From Haloglomus halophilum (GTDB lineage Archaea; Halobacteriota; Halobacteria; Halobacteriales; Haloarculaceae): a stretch of DNA of 64,000 nt. The DNA lies in the NCBI RefSeq assembly GCF_024298885.1, contig NZ_CP101166.1, forward strand, positions 3,347,149 to 3,411,148, written 5' to 3'. The stretch's first letter is position 1, and each line of letters begins with the position of its first letter. Position numbers and translations under genes: made by a program. Shown in pieces: positions 44,732-53,698 of the stretch. The notes beneath the pieces were generated by a model. The model saw nothing but the letters and a program-made list of their open reading frames with translations, ran no database searches and was not told where the DNA came from.

Positions 44732-45930
44732 CGTGGGAGGAGGTAGATGACCGTCGTCGTGTTATGATAGCCACTCAACTGGTCGCGGTCCATCGCCACC
44801 TCGCCGTACGTCTCGAACCCGAGCAGCGGGCTGTCGAGTTCGTCGGCCATCGCGTCGACCGCGGCGGAGAACCCGTCCCCGAGGGCGGTCGACCGGCAGA
44901 TGCAGTCGAACACGAGCGCGCCGGCCGCCTCGCCGCCGAGTGACTCGCGCGCCTCCCGGGCCGCCCGGCGCGCCGACTCCACCTGTGCTTCCCGGGACCC
45001 CGCCGTCACCCGGAGGACCACCCCCTCGGGCATCGAGCAGGCGAACCGGAGCGACCCCCCTGGTGCGGTGGTGAGCCCCGGCCAGCGGATCTTCAGCCCG
45101 TTTCCGGTCACGAGGCCGAACGCGTAGTTCGTGAGCGCCATCGAGAGGTCCTCGCTGCCGGCCTCGAACGCGTCCACGTCGATTCCGTCATCGGCGGCGT
45201 GCTCGCGGATCTGCTCGCGCCACACCTCGAACGCCGGCTCGCCGTCGAGTTCGTGGACCACCGGACCCTCGCTCTCGGTCACCCGAAGCGGCGGCGAGAT
45301 GGGGCTGTGGCCGTGTGCGACGCTGACGACGGGCGCGGTGCGTGACTCGACCAGTCCCAGCGCGACGCCGTCGGTCGTCACCGCGTCGTCGGCCATCACG
45401 TACGTCGCCTCCAGTTCGAGGTCGTCACCCGCCGACCCGCCCGCGATGCGGACGTCCGGACCCAGCTCGACCTTGCTCGCCAGCGTCACCTCCTCGCCCT
45501 TCCCGGCCAGCCCGTCGTGGAGGTTCAGTACCGAGCGGTGGGGGTGTGTCGTCGGGTTGGTCGGGCTGTTCGGGAACCCCGTGATCGCCTCCTGGACGGC
45601 CGCCTCCTCGTCGTCGGTCACGCCGTGGCCCAGCCCCGTGTGGAGCTGGTGGGTGTCGCTCATCGAGAGCGCGACGCCCACGGACCCCGACGCCCACGTT
45701 CGGTGCGTGAACTCGCCGGCGGACGTACAGCCGAGCAGCGGTGCCTCCGTGGCTTCGCGAACGGTCGCCGCCACCACCTCCGGGTCGTACACCGGGGACG
45801 CGAACACGACGGCGAAGGACGCGTCGCCCGGTTCCACATCGATACCGTCGACAGCACGGCGCAACGCCTCCCGGGCCGCCACCTGCCCGTCCTCGCCATC
45901 GGCCAGTCCCACCACGAACCGGTCGCTCAT
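44728..45930 (-). CDS. FIST-domain sensory protein
   Basis: The 400-residue protein matches the FIST N and FIST C layout: GCTSAGEFTHRTW near residue 70, VLNLHDGLAGKGEE in the middle, and LLGFETYGEVAMDRDQLSGYHN near the end. FIST domains are presumed small-ligand sensors, perhaps for amino acids, that feed into signalling proteins. The gene overlaps the histidine kinase by four bases, so the two probably form a sensor pair. No membrane segment or signal peptide is seen. Confidence 0.85.
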   Translation of the reverse strand: MSDRFVVGLADGEDGQVAAREALRRAVDGIDVEPGDASFAVVFASPVYDPEVVAATVREATEAPLLGCTSAGEFTHRTWASGSVGVALSMSDTHQLHTGLGHGVTDDEEAAVQEAITGFPNSPTNPTTHPHRSVLNLHDGLAGKGEEVTLASKVELGPDVRIAGGSAGDDLELEATYVMADDAVTTDGVALGLVESRTAPVVSVAHGHSPISPPLRVTESEGPVVHELDGEPAFEVWREQIREHAADDGIDVDAFEAGSEDLSMALTNYAFGLVTGNGLKIRWPGLTTAPGGSLRFACSMPEGVVLRVTAGSREAQVESARRAAREARESLGGEAAGALVFDCICRSTALGDGFSAAVDAMADELDSPLLGFETYGEVAMDRDQLSGYHNTTTVIYLLPR

Positions 45931-46013
45931 CTGCTCCGATGTTCACGTGGCACCGAATAACTCCACCGGCGGTTTACAGCCTCTGAGAGAACCTTCCGAA
46001 ACCGGTTTCGACC

Positions 46014-46481
46014 TCAGGACCGGCGGACGGTAACCTGTCCACTACCGGTGACGGCGACGGTGATGTCCGTCCGGACCTGTCGGCCCTGTACGGCGTCGCC
46101 CGCAGCGTCCCCGACGAGCTTCATCAGCTCCGGCGCGGTGCGGGTCACCTTGACGCCGGCGTCGTCGCAGGCGGAGTAGACACGGTTCGGCACGTCGTAG
46201 AGGTCGGTCCCGGACTCGACGGTGACACGGACGGGCGCGTCGAGTGCCTCGGCGAACGCGACCGTCTCCCTGGCTTTGGCGACGTTCTCGCGGGCGCTGG
46301 CCTCGACGGAGGAGACGTTCGCCCGCGAGGTCCCCAGCTTCTCCGCGATGTCGGCCTGTGCGATGCCCCGCTCGCGGTAGACCAGTACCTCCGCCTGTCG
46401 GCGCGTGAGAACGCTCGTCTCCGGGTCGAACCCGACCTCGCCGAGTATCGCGTCGACGTCGGGAAGGCCGTCGTCGCTCAC
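46014..46481 (-). CDS. Tfx family DNA-binding protein
   Basis: The 155-residue protein has a helix-turn-helix start, SVLTRRQAEVLVYRERGIAQ, followed by ADIAEKLGTSRANVSSVEAS, as in the Tfx family of archaeal regulators (first seen near the Fmd operon of methanogens). The C-terminal half (LDAPVRVTVESGTDLYDVPN and DITVAVTGSGQV) is a conserved ligand or dimer domain. The GTG at 46481 is chosen, as it directly follows the upstream TRAM gene stop with one base between them; longer frames overlap TRAM. Confidence 0.86.
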   Translation of the reverse strand: MSDDGLPDVDAILGEVGFDPETSVLTRRQAEVLVYRERGIAQADIAEKLGTSRANVSSVEASARENVAKARETVAFAEALDAPVRVTVESGTDLYDVPNRVYSACDDAGVKVTRTAPELMKLVGDAAGDAVQGRQVRTDITVAVTGSGQVTVRRS

Positions 46482-46482
46482 G

Positions 46483-46995
46483 TCAGTCGTCCTTGCCCCA
46501 GAAGTTGTCACGGCTGCCCAGCCGCTCACGCTTGGCGCGCCGGTTGCTCTCCCCCTCTCCCTCGGCCTCGTCGTCCTCCTCGTCGTCCTGGGCCGCGGGG
46601 TCGGCGTCGTCGAGGCCCGTGTCCTCGTCCCCATCCGCGTCCTCGTCGTCCGCTTCCTCCTCGAACGGCAGGCGCTCGACCTCCTCGGCCCAGGCGAGAC
46701 TGGAGCGGACGGTGTCGATACGGACCTTCGCACGTGCGTCCGGGAGGACGCCGTCGACCAGGACGATGAACCCGTCCTCCGTGCGGCCGACGCCGGCGCC
46801 GCTCTCGTGGATGTCCTCGACGGTGACGACGATCTCCTCACCGGGCTTGACCGGCTGGGACTTCAGGTCGCGGATCGGCTGATTGTAGTGCTGACACCAC
46901 TCGGCGCCACCCCGGTCGCCGTAGTGCTGACAGCCCATCCCCTCGATACGCTCGGAGAAACTGGGGCAATCGTCCGCGAGTGGGCAGTCCGACAT
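46483..46995 (-). CDS. TRAM-domain protein with N-terminal Cys cluster
   Basis: The 170-residue protein has four Cys in its first 35 residues (CPLADDC, then CQHYGDRGGAEWCQHY), likely a metal site, followed by a TRAM domain (PVKPGEEIVVTVEDIHESG, then GVGRTEDGFIVLVDGVLPD), an RNA-binding OB-fold. The C-terminal 60 residues are acidic and end basic-acidic (RRAKRERLGSRDNFWG). Archaeal TRAM proteins bind RNA and may act as chaperones. Tight coupling with Tfx suggests shared control. Confidence 0.85.
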   Translation of the reverse strand: MSDCPLADDCPSFSERIEGMGCQHYGDRGGAEWCQHYNQPIRDLKSQPVKPGEEIVVTVEDIHESGAGVGRTEDGFIVLVDGVLPDARAKVRIDTVRSSLAWAEEVERLPFEEEADDEDADGDEDTGLDDADPAAQDDEEDDEAEGEGESNRRAKRERLGSRDNFWGKDD

Positions 46996-47096
46996 ACACG
47001 GTGGGTTTGCCGGGACGGGTTATAACGGTCCCGGGTGGACCGCTCGTCCGTCACAGCGACCCACAGCGGAAGCCTCGGGGAGCCGCCGGAGCGACC

Positions 47097-47714
47097 TCAC
47101 AGCGAACCGCAGAACGACGCGACGAGCTGCTCCCCGGCGTCCGTCAGAATCGACTCCGGGTGGAACTGCACCCCCGCGTGGGGCCGGTCCCGGTGCCGTA
47201 CGCCCATCACCACCCGGCGCTCGTCATCGGTCCACGCTGTTTCCCCAAGCGCGTCCGGCAGGTTCCCGCGCTCGACGGCCAGCGAGTGGTATCGCCCCAC
47301 GTCGAACCGTTCCGGCAGCCCCGCGAACACGCCCGCGCCGTCGTGGCGGACCGTCGAGGGCTTGCCGTGGACGACCTCCGGTGCGTGGCCGACCTCGGCA
47401 CCGTGGGCGGCACACAGCGCCTGATGACCGAGACAGACGCCGAGCGTCGGATACCGCAGGTCACGGAACACCGGAATCGAGACGCCCGCCTCGCTCGGCG
47501 TCCCGGGCCCCGGTGAGACGACGATGCCGTCCGGGTCCAGTGCCCGGATGTCGTCGGTGTCGACGGCGTCGTTCCGGCGGACCACCACGTCCGCGTGCGT
47601 CCCGACGTACTGGACGAGGTTGTACGCGAAGGAGTCGTAGTTGTCCACCACGAGCACCGTGGGACGTGGCTCGTCCGCGGCCGACTGGCTCCCGAGGTCG
47701 GACCCCGCGCTCAA
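47097..47714 (-). CDS. pabA: Aminodeoxychorismate/anthranilate synthase glutamine amidotransferase (PabA/TrpG)
   Basis: The 205-residue protein is a class I glutamine amidotransferase. The oxyanion and nucleophile motif is [10 protein letters not shown], with the catalytic triad completed by [10 protein letters not shown]. The N terminus [17 protein letters not shown] and [10 protein letters not shown] are family blocks. It hydrolyses glutamine and passes ammonia to the synthase subunit. It is coupled to pabB by an ATGA overlap. No aminodeoxychorismate lyase gene (pabC) lies next to it here. Confidence 0.88.
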   Translation of the reverse strand: MSAGSDLGSQSAADEPRPTVLVVDNYDSFAYNLVQYVGTHADVVVRRNDAVDTDDIRALDPDGIVVSPGPGTPSEAGVSIPVFRDLRYPTLGVCLGHQALCAAHGAEVGHAPEVVHGKPSTVRHDGAGVFAGLPERFDVGRYHSLAVERGNLPDALGETAWTDDERRVVMGVRHRDRPHAGVQFHPESILTDAGEQLVASFCGSL

Positions 47715-49285
47715 TCCGCCGACACCTCCTCGACCGCGAGGTCGGCGCCGGCCAGCGCCTCGTCCACGGCGGTCACCAGGGCCCGGCCCTTGGCCAGCGT
47801 CTCGTCGTACTCGGCGTCCGGGTCCGAATCGTGGACGATGCCCGCGCCGACGCGGAGCCCGTACTCCTCGCCCGTGCGCACGAGCGTCCGGATGACGATG
47901 TTACAGGTGGCGCGCCCGTCGAAGCCGAAGATGCCGACGCTCCCCGTGTAGGGCCCCCGGCGAGTGGCCTCGACCTCGTCGATGAGCGCCATCGTCTTCG
48001 GCTTCGGCGCGCCCGTGATGGTGCCGCCCGGGAACGTCGCGGCGAGCGCGTCGGCCACGTCGTACCCTTCGCGCAGGCGCCCCTCGACCAGCGAGACGAG
48101 ATGCATCACCTCGGCGTAGCGGTCGACGCGGCGGTACTCGCGCACGTCGACGGAGCCGTACTCGGAGACCTTCCCGAGGTCGTTCCGTTCGAGGTCGACC
48201 AGCATCGCGTGCTCGGCGCGCTCCTTCTCGTCGCCGGTGAGGTCGCGTTCGAGGGCGCGATCCTCGGCGTCGGTGTCCCCGCGCGGTCGCGTGCCGGCGA
48301 TGGGCTCGGTGAGCAGGCGGCTGCCGTCGCCGGCCGGGTCCGGCGCCACGTCGAGCAACAGTTCGGGCGAGGCGCTCACGAGGTCGACGCCCGGGAACTC
48401 CAGCAGCGACGAGTACGGCGCCGGGTTCACGCGCCGGAGCGCGGCGTACGCCGCGACGGGATGGACGGCGGCGGGGGCGACGAGCCGCTGTGAGACGTTC
48501 GCCTGGAAGGTGTCGCCGTCGCGGACGTGGCGCTTGATGCGCCGGACGCGCCGGCGGAAGGCCGCACGGCCGCACTCGCTCTCGAAGGTCGCTCGTTCGG
48601 CGCGGACGGGTGGCCGCCCCACCCCGGGGTCGCCGTGCTCGATGCGCTCGACGAGTTCCATCGCGCGCGCCCGACCGTGTTCGTACGCGGCCCCCGCGTC
48701 GTCGTGAGCGTCCAGGCGGGGGCATGCGGTCACGCGCAGGGTCGTGCGCTCGCCGCGGGGCTCCGCCCACGCCGCCACGCGGTCGAAGACGGCCAGCTGC
48801 ATCCGGGATAACCCCCGGTCGTCGGTCGTCGTCTCGGGCAGCGACTCCAGTTCCCGGGCCACGTCGTAGGAGAGCCAGCCGACCGCGCCGCAGGGGTACG
48901 GCACGTCGCAGTCGCCACGGGCGAGCGTCTCGGCGTCGAGTACCGACCGAAGTGTCTCGAGTGTCGGGGAGTCCGGCGGGTCGAACGGCCCCGGCGGGTC
49001 GTCGTCGCTGGTGTCGTCACGCTGCTGTCCGTCGTCACGCGGCTGGACCGTCATCGCGTCCGGTCCCACCTGCACGCGTGTCACGGGGTCGACGGCGAAG
49101 TAGCCCCAGCCGTCCTGCCCGCCGGTGGTCTCGAGGTAGACGCCGCCCGGGCCGTCGCGGGCCCGGCGGTAGGCGTCGAAGGGGTCGGCCACCGTGGCCC
49201 TGACCTCGACCGGGACGCGAGCGTGGGTGGGTGCCGAGCGGGCGACCCGCTCGAACGCCGCCCGGTCGGTGACGACGGTCGTCAT
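47711..49285 (-). CDS. pabB: Aminodeoxychorismate synthase-type chorismate-binding enzyme (PabB/TrpE family)
   Basis: The 524-residue chorismate-binding enzyme has [29 protein letters not shown] and the late [19 protein letters not shown] block of the PabB/TrpE family. [10 protein letters not shown] is PabB-like, but the PIAGT segment has Ala where E. coli PabB carries the catalytic Lys, as in TrpE. So it may make p-aminobenzoate or anthranilate; the pab label follows the C-terminal motif. It shares an ATGA overlap with pabA, and its substrate chorismate comes from the AroC in this window. Confidence 0.8.
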   Translation of the reverse strand: MTTVVTDRAAFERVARSAPTHARVPVEVRATVADPFDAYRRARDGPGGVYLETTGGQDGWGYFAVDPVTRVQVGPDAMTVQPRDDGQQRDDTSDDDPPGPFDPPDSPTLETLRSVLDAETLARGDCDVPYPCGAVGWLSYDVARELESLPETTTDDRGLSRMQLAVFDRVAAWAEPRGERTTLRVTACPRLDAHDDAGAAYEHGRARAMELVERIEHGDPGVGRPPVRAERATFESECGRAAFRRRVRRIKRHVRDGDTFQANVSQRLVAPAAVHPVAAYAALRRVNPAPYSSLLEFPGVDLVSASPELLLDVAPDPAGDGSRLLTEPIAGTRPRGDTDAEDRALERDLTGDEKERAEHAMLVDLERNDLGKVSEYGSVDVREYRRVDRYAEVMHLVSLVEGRLREGYDVADALAATFPGGTITGAPKPKTMALIDEVEATRRGPYTGSVGIFGFDGRATCNIVIRTLVRTGEEYGLRVGAGIVHDSDPDAEYDETLAKGRALVTAVDEALAGADLAVEEVSAD

Positions 49286-49411
49286 TGGGTGGTCGGTAGC
49301 GACCGGTGGCTAACCGTCTTGCGGTCCCCACAGCGGGGCTGCCGGGTGTGTCGCTCTCGGGACTCGGCAGCAGGATTATGACCGTCGGCCGTCGAGTGGG
49401 CCCCAGAAAGC

Positions 49412-49849
49412 ATGGCGGACGCCGACGACCCGCACGACCTGCAGCGCTTCGTCGAGGCACAGGACTCGGTCATGGAGACGGTCGAGCGGGAACTGCGGGC
49501 GGGTGACAAGCGGAATCACTGGATCTGGTTCGTCTTCCCGCAGGTCGCCGGCCTCGGCAGCAGCCCCACGACGCGGCGCTACGCCATCTCGTCGCGGGCG
49601 GAGGCCGAGGCCTACCTCGAACACCCGGTGCTGGGCCGGCGCCTTCGCGAGTGGACGGAGCTGGTCAACGATGTCGAGGGTCGCACGGCGAACGAGATAT
49701 TCGGCCACCCGGACGACCTGAAGTTCCGCTCGTCGATGACGCTGTTCGAGGCGGTCGCGGACGACCCGGAGCCGTTCAGGACGGCCATCGAACGGTACTA
49801 CGACGGCGAGCGGGACCCGAAAACGCTCGCGTTCCTCGAGGACGACTGA
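49412..49849 (+). CDS. DUF1810 family protein
   Basis: The 145-residue protein has the DUF1810 pattern: LQRFVEAQDSVMETVEREL near the N terminus, NHWIWFVFPQVAGLG, then FGHPDDLKFRSSMTLFEAV. This small helical calpastatin-like family is of unknown function, found in many bacteria and haloarchaea. Start at 49412 gives MADADDPHDLQ. It diverges from pabB with 126 bases between the starts. Confidence 0.86.
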   Translation: MADADDPHDLQRFVEAQDSVMETVERELRAGDKRNHWIWFVFPQVAGLGSSPTTRRYAISSRAEAEAYLEHPVLGRRLREWTELVNDVEGRTANEIFGHPDDLKFRSSMTLFEAVADDPEPFRTAIERYYDGERDPKTLAFLEDD

Positions 49850-49887
49850 CCCCGGCCCGCGGTCGGGCGGCCGGGCGGCCGGCGCGC

Positions 49888-50664
49888 TCACCTCGACTCC
49901 GACTCCGCCCCTGCGCCGGCCAGCGCCCCGTCCAGCCCCGGAACCGGCTCGTACTCGGTCTCGCAGGGCTTGCCGTCGGCGTACTCGAAGACGGCGCCCT
50001 CCGGACCGATGCGGAGGAGCGACGAGGACTGGGTGCCGAAGCCGTCACCGTGGATGCAGCGCCCGTACTCGTGGTCGCCGAGGACGGCCCGGGCCCGGTC
50101 GATGAACTCGCGGGCGTTCTCTCCGGGCTCGGGGCGCAGTTCCTCGCGGACACGGTCGGTATCCTCGGCCTGCTGGAGGCCGACCTCCGGGCGGTTCTCC
50201 GGGACGAAGTAGCTCCCGTCCCAGCCCACGTTGACGACGGCGTGGACGCCGGGGTCGAGGTTCCGGACGATGAGGCGGCCGTCCCACGAGAGGAGGATGG
50301 CGGCGGTCGCGTCGGCGACGACGAGGTGGAACGGGTTGTAACCGCCATCTTCGACGGTCCGCTCCACGAAGCGGGCCGCGTCCTCGGCGGTCTCGTGGCC
50401 GAGCGCGTCCTGTACCAGCAGTCCCCGGGAGCGTTCGCCGTCGCGGAGTGGTTTCCACCGGTTCGTGATGCCGACGAACAGGCCCGCCTCGTTGTATCCC
50501 ATCCAGGTGCCGCCCGCCCGTTCGTCACGGGGTGCGACGTAGCGGAGCGGACCATCGCGGACGGCCGGCGGGCTGCTTGGGCGGCCGTCCGCCTCGTCGC
50601 GGTTCGCCGCGACCGTCACCGGCGCGTCCGCGAACGTCTGCCAGGCGAGGATGAGGGTACACAC
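49888..50664 (-). CDS. NRDE family protein (TANGO2-like)
   Basis: The 258-residue protein starts VCTLILAWQTF with Cys2 and reads VTVAANRDEADGRPSSPP, the NRDE motif that names the family. GGTWMGYNEAGLFVGITNR and the late GCIHGDGFGTQSSSLL-like segment (CIHGDGFGTQ) fit it. Related to eukaryotic TANGO2, with an Ntn-hydrolase-like fold, but its reaction is unclear. GTG at 50664 is preferred over the long upstream frame (to 50754) because the Cys must follow the initiator. Confidence 0.85.
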   Translation of the reverse strand: MCTLILAWQTFADAPVTVAANRDEADGRPSSPPAVRDGPLRYVAPRDERAGGTWMGYNEAGLFVGITNRWKPLRDGERSRGLLVQDALGHETAEDAARFVERTVEDGGYNPFHLVVADATAAILLSWDGRLIVRNLDPGVHAVVNVGWDGSYFVPENRPEVGLQQAEDTDRVREELRPEPGENAREFIDRARAVLGDHEYGRCIHGDGFGTQSSSLLRIGPEGAVFEYADGKPCETEYEPVPGLDGALAGAGAESESR

Positions 50665-50798
50665 GCCGTGCCGTAGGCCACCTGGCCGCATAAATCCGCG
50701 TGGCAGTCGATGCGGTGGTGAACCCGTTAGCACGCTCCCGAGGACCACTTCCACCGTGCGGCGAACGGTAATACGGGGGGCCGCACCACCGTGCCCGC

Positions 50799-52658
50799 AT
50801 GACCGATTCCGATTCGGACCTCGGCGACTTCGCCAGTTTCACGCCCGACGACGAGGGCGACGGGGCCGACGACACGGATGCCGGCGGGGGGTCGGCAGGA
50901 GCGGAGAACGGCGCGGCCACGGAGGCCGACGCTGGAAGCGGTGCGGGCGACGACGCCGAGCGGTTCGACGAGATGGCCGCGACCCCGGCCGGGTCGGACG
51001 AGGGGCTCGGCACCCTCTCGGCCTCGGAGGGGCTCGTCATCAGCGAGGACGAGCGCGACACGCGGATGAAAGCCTACGTCACGGTGAACAACCGCTCCCG
51101 GGTCCGAATCGGGAAGTACCTCGTCGCGCCGTATCCCGACGGCGAGTTGCTGTTCTCGCGCATCACCGCGCTCGAGTACGCCCAGGAGTTCCGCTCGGAC
51201 GACGCGACCGAGATTCACGCCCGGCGGGCGATGCGACAGGATGCCGCCGACGAGCGCGACTACAAGTTCATGGCCACGCTCGAACCCCTCTCGGTCCTCT
51301 ACCGCGAGGGCGGCGAACTCCGGCGGCGGATGGCCGACCGTGTGCCTCGTCCCGAGACGGTCGTCCGGGAGGCGACCGACGAGACGGAGATCAAGACCGG
51401 GCTGAAGATCCCCGAGGACGGCGTCTTCCTCGGCCACCTCGCGGTCGGCGGCGAGAAGGTGCGGACGGGCGCGTCTCCACCGACGGTCGACTACCGGCTC
51501 TCGGACTCCTACGACTCGGGCGACCCGCTCGTCTTCCGGCACGCGCTCGTCGCCGGCGGCACGGGGTCGGGGAAGACACACGCCACGAAGAACGTCCTCC
51601 GGCAGTACCTCGGGCGCACGTACGAGATGGACGACGACCGGACGCCGGGCGTCGCCGTCGTCCAGTTCGATCCGCAGGACGAGTACGCCCAGATGCACGA
51701 CGACAACGACGCCATCACGGACGAGGACGCCCGGCGCTACGAGCGGGAGGGGCTCCAGTTCGGCGGCTACGACGACACGAAGGCGTTCGTCCCGCAGGTC
51801 GGGTCGGCCGGCTACTCCGGCGGCCACCACCGCGCCGAGCAGGTCCCGTTCACGGTGCCGTTCTCGATGGTCCGCGAGCGGCCCTGGCTCGTCGCCTCTG
51901 CGGGTCTTAACGACAACCAGTATCCGGCCCTCCAGCGCCTGCTGGAGCGGTTCTTCCAGCAACACGGCGATAGCGGCACGTACGACGAGTTCACCACCTT
52001 CCTCGACGACCCGGCGCTCCGCGAGGAGCTCCACGAGTCCGGGCAGGTCCACGAGGCCACCTTCGACGCCGTCCGGCGACGGGCATACGGCTTCGGGAGC
52101 GTCTTCGACCAGGACGCCCAGCCCATCACCGACCTCGTCAACGAGTTCGTCCGGCCCGGAGGGCTCTCGACCGTCCCCACGTACCACATCAACTCCTCGC
52201 GGGAGGCGACGACCGTCGTCCTTGCGGTCGCGTCCCTGCTCGTCGACCAGAAGCTCTCGAACGACCCCACCTACGACCGCATCAAGGAGACGCCGCTCGT
52301 CCTCGGGATGGACGAGGCACACAACTTCCTCACCGACGCCGACAGCGTGCAGGCCCGGAAGGTCGTCTCGAAGTTCTCCGAGGCCGCCAAGCAGGGGCGC
52401 AAGGAGCGGCTCGGCCTCTTCCTCATCACGCAGGACCCCCAGGACATCGCCGACCCCATCTTCAAGCAGGTCAACACGCGGCTCGTGCTGAACCTCGGCG
52501 ACGAGGACGCCGTCTCCGCGGTCAACCTCCCCAGCGCGCTGGAGGGGAAGGTCCCCTACTTCGAGAAGGGACAGCTGGCGGTCTACTCGCCGGACAACTC
52601 CGAGCCCGTCGAGCTCATCGGGCTGTCGAACTGCCTCACGAAGCACGGCCGGGACTGA
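50799..52658 (+). CDS. HerA-like hexameric ATPase (DUF87)
   Basis: The 619-residue protein has an acidic, disordered first 80 residues, then a HAS-barrel-like domain, and a FtsK/HerA-type ATPase. Walker A is VAGGTGSGKTHATKN, Walker B VLGMDEAHNFL, and the arginine-finger region lies around LGLFLITQDPQDIAD. HerA works with the nuclease NurA at DNA ends in archaea. No nurA is in this window, so this may belong to a separate DUF87 group with other partners. Start at 50799 gives MTDSDSDLGDFA. Confidence 0.83.
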   Translation: MTDSDSDLGDFASFTPDDEGDGADDTDAGGGSAGAENGAATEADAGSGAGDDAERFDEMAATPAGSDEGLGTLSASEGLVISEDERDTRMKAYVTVNNRSRVRIGKYLVAPYPDGELLFSRITALEYAQEFRSDDATEIHARRAMRQDAADERDYKFMATLEPLSVLYREGGELRRRMADRVPRPETVVREATDETEIKTGLKIPEDGVFLGHLAVGGEKVRTGASPPTVDYRLSDSYDSGDPLVFRHALVAGGTGSGKTHATKNVLRQYLGRTYEMDDDRTPGVAVVQFDPQDEYAQMHDDNDAITDEDARRYEREGLQFGGYDDTKAFVPQVGSAGYSGGHHRAEQVPFTVPFSMVRERPWLVASAGLNDNQYPALQRLLERFFQQHGDSGTYDEFTTFLDDPALREELHESGQVHEATFDAVRRRAYGFGSVFDQDAQPITDLVNEFVRPGGLSTVPTYHINSSREATTVVLAVASLLVDQKLSNDPTYDRIKETPLVLGMDEAHNFLTDADSVQARKVVSKFSEAAKQGRKERLGLFLITQDPQDIADPIFKQVNTRLVLNLGDEDAVSAVNLPSALEGKVPYFEKGQLAVYSPDNSEPVELIGLSNCLTKHGRD

Positions 52659-52747
52659 AACACGGCCGGGGCCGAACCGTCGTCTGCGTCGCCGTCCGGC
52701 GACAACCACGCAGTGTGGCGATTCGGACCCCCCGTCAGGTACGTATC

Positions 52748-52755
52748 TTTATATG
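52748..52755 (+). promoter_or_regulatory. TATA box for the SDR gene
   Basis: TTTATATG lies 24-31 bases before the ATG at 52779. The spacing predicts a leaderless or nearly leaderless mRNA. Confidence 0.55.
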
Positions 52756-52778
52756 TGACCCGTCCACAGGGAGGTGGT

Positions 52779-53573
52779 ATGGATACCGATGACGCCCCTC
52801 GCTTCGACTTCCCCGGGGCGTTCGACCTGTCGGGCGAGGTGGCGGTCGTCACCGGCGGGTCACGCGGTATCGGGCGGGCCATCGCTCACGGACTCGCGGC
52901 GGCGGGCGCAGCCGTGGCACCCGTCTCACGGACGGAATCTGACGTTGCGGAGGTGGCGGCCGAACTCGACGAGTACGGGGCCGAGACGTGCGTGGCCACC
53001 GCGGACGTGGCCGACGAGGCGGACGTGCTCGACTGCTTCGAGACCGTCGCGGCGGAACTCGGGCGGCCGTCCGTCGTCGTCAACAACGCGGGCATCAACC
53101 CCGAGGCCGCACTCGGCACCCCCGACCGCGTCGACACCGACGGGTTCGACCAGGTTAACAACGTTAATCTCCGGGGGGCCTACGCCTGCGCCCACGCGGC
53201 GGCCGAGCACCTAGAAGCGACGGGGGGGTCACTGGTCAACGTGGCCAGCGTCGGCGGGCTCGTCGGACTGCCGCGTCAGCACCCCTACGTGGCCTCGAAG
53301 CACGGACTGGTCGGCCTCACGAAGAGCCTCGCACTGGACTGGGCGCCGGATGTCCGGGCGAACTGCCTGGCACCCGGCTACGTCGCAACGGACCTGACCG
53401 AGGACCTGACCGGGAACGAGGAGCTCGCAGCCTCTATCCGGGAGCGAACGCCGCTCGACCGGTTCGCCGACCCCGAGGAGGTTGCTGGCCCCGCGGTCTT
53501 CCTCGCGTCGCCGGCGGCGAGCTATCTCACCGGCGCCACGATCTCCGTCGACGGCGGCTGGACGGCCCGGTAG
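52779..53573 (+). CDS. SDR family oxidoreductase
   Basis: The 264-residue protein is a classical short-chain dehydrogenase. It has the NAD(P) motif VVTGGSRGIGRAIAHGL, NNAGINPEAAL, the catalytic Ser in NVASVGGLVG and YVASKHGLVGL (YxxxK). The C-terminal FLASPAASYLTGATISVDGG is typical of FabG-like reductases. Substrate unknown; the nearby transporter is not evidence of a pathway. ATG at 52779 matches the promoter spacing. Confidence 0.92.
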   Translation: MDTDDAPRFDFPGAFDLSGEVAVVTGGSRGIGRAIAHGLAAAGAAVAPVSRTESDVAEVAAELDEYGAETCVATADVADEADVLDCFETVAAELGRPSVVVNNAGINPEAALGTPDRVDTDGFDQVNNVNLRGAYACAHAAAEHLEATGGSLVNVASVGGLVGLPRQHPYVASKHGLVGLTKSLALDWAPDVRANCLAPGYVATDLTEDLTGNEELAASIRERTPLDRFADPEEVAGPAVFLASPAASYLTGATISVDGGWTAR

Positions 53574-53663
53574 CGGAGGTGGAACCTCGTCCACGTCATC
53601 GGGGGTCTATTATTCTCGTCACCAGAGACCATTATATTGTAACCGGCATACGACGGCCCCACA

Positions 53664-53671
53664 CATTTATC
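53664..53671 (+). promoter_or_regulatory. TATA box for the liv-type operon
   Basis: CATTTATC lies 28-35 bases before the ATG at 53699, flanked by CACA and TGTG, which form a short inverted repeat around it. An AT-rich run at 53606-53641 (ATTATTCTCG to ATTATATTGTA) lies further upstream and includes a GGTCT/AGACC pair. Confidence 0.5.
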
Positions 53672-53698
53672 TGTGCGGTGGGCTAACGTGCCACCGGT

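Noticed and set aside
49776..50555. 259-codon minus-strand ORF next to NRDE
   Set aside because: It is a different frame of the NRDE gene and has low-complexity Ser/Arg/Thr composition.
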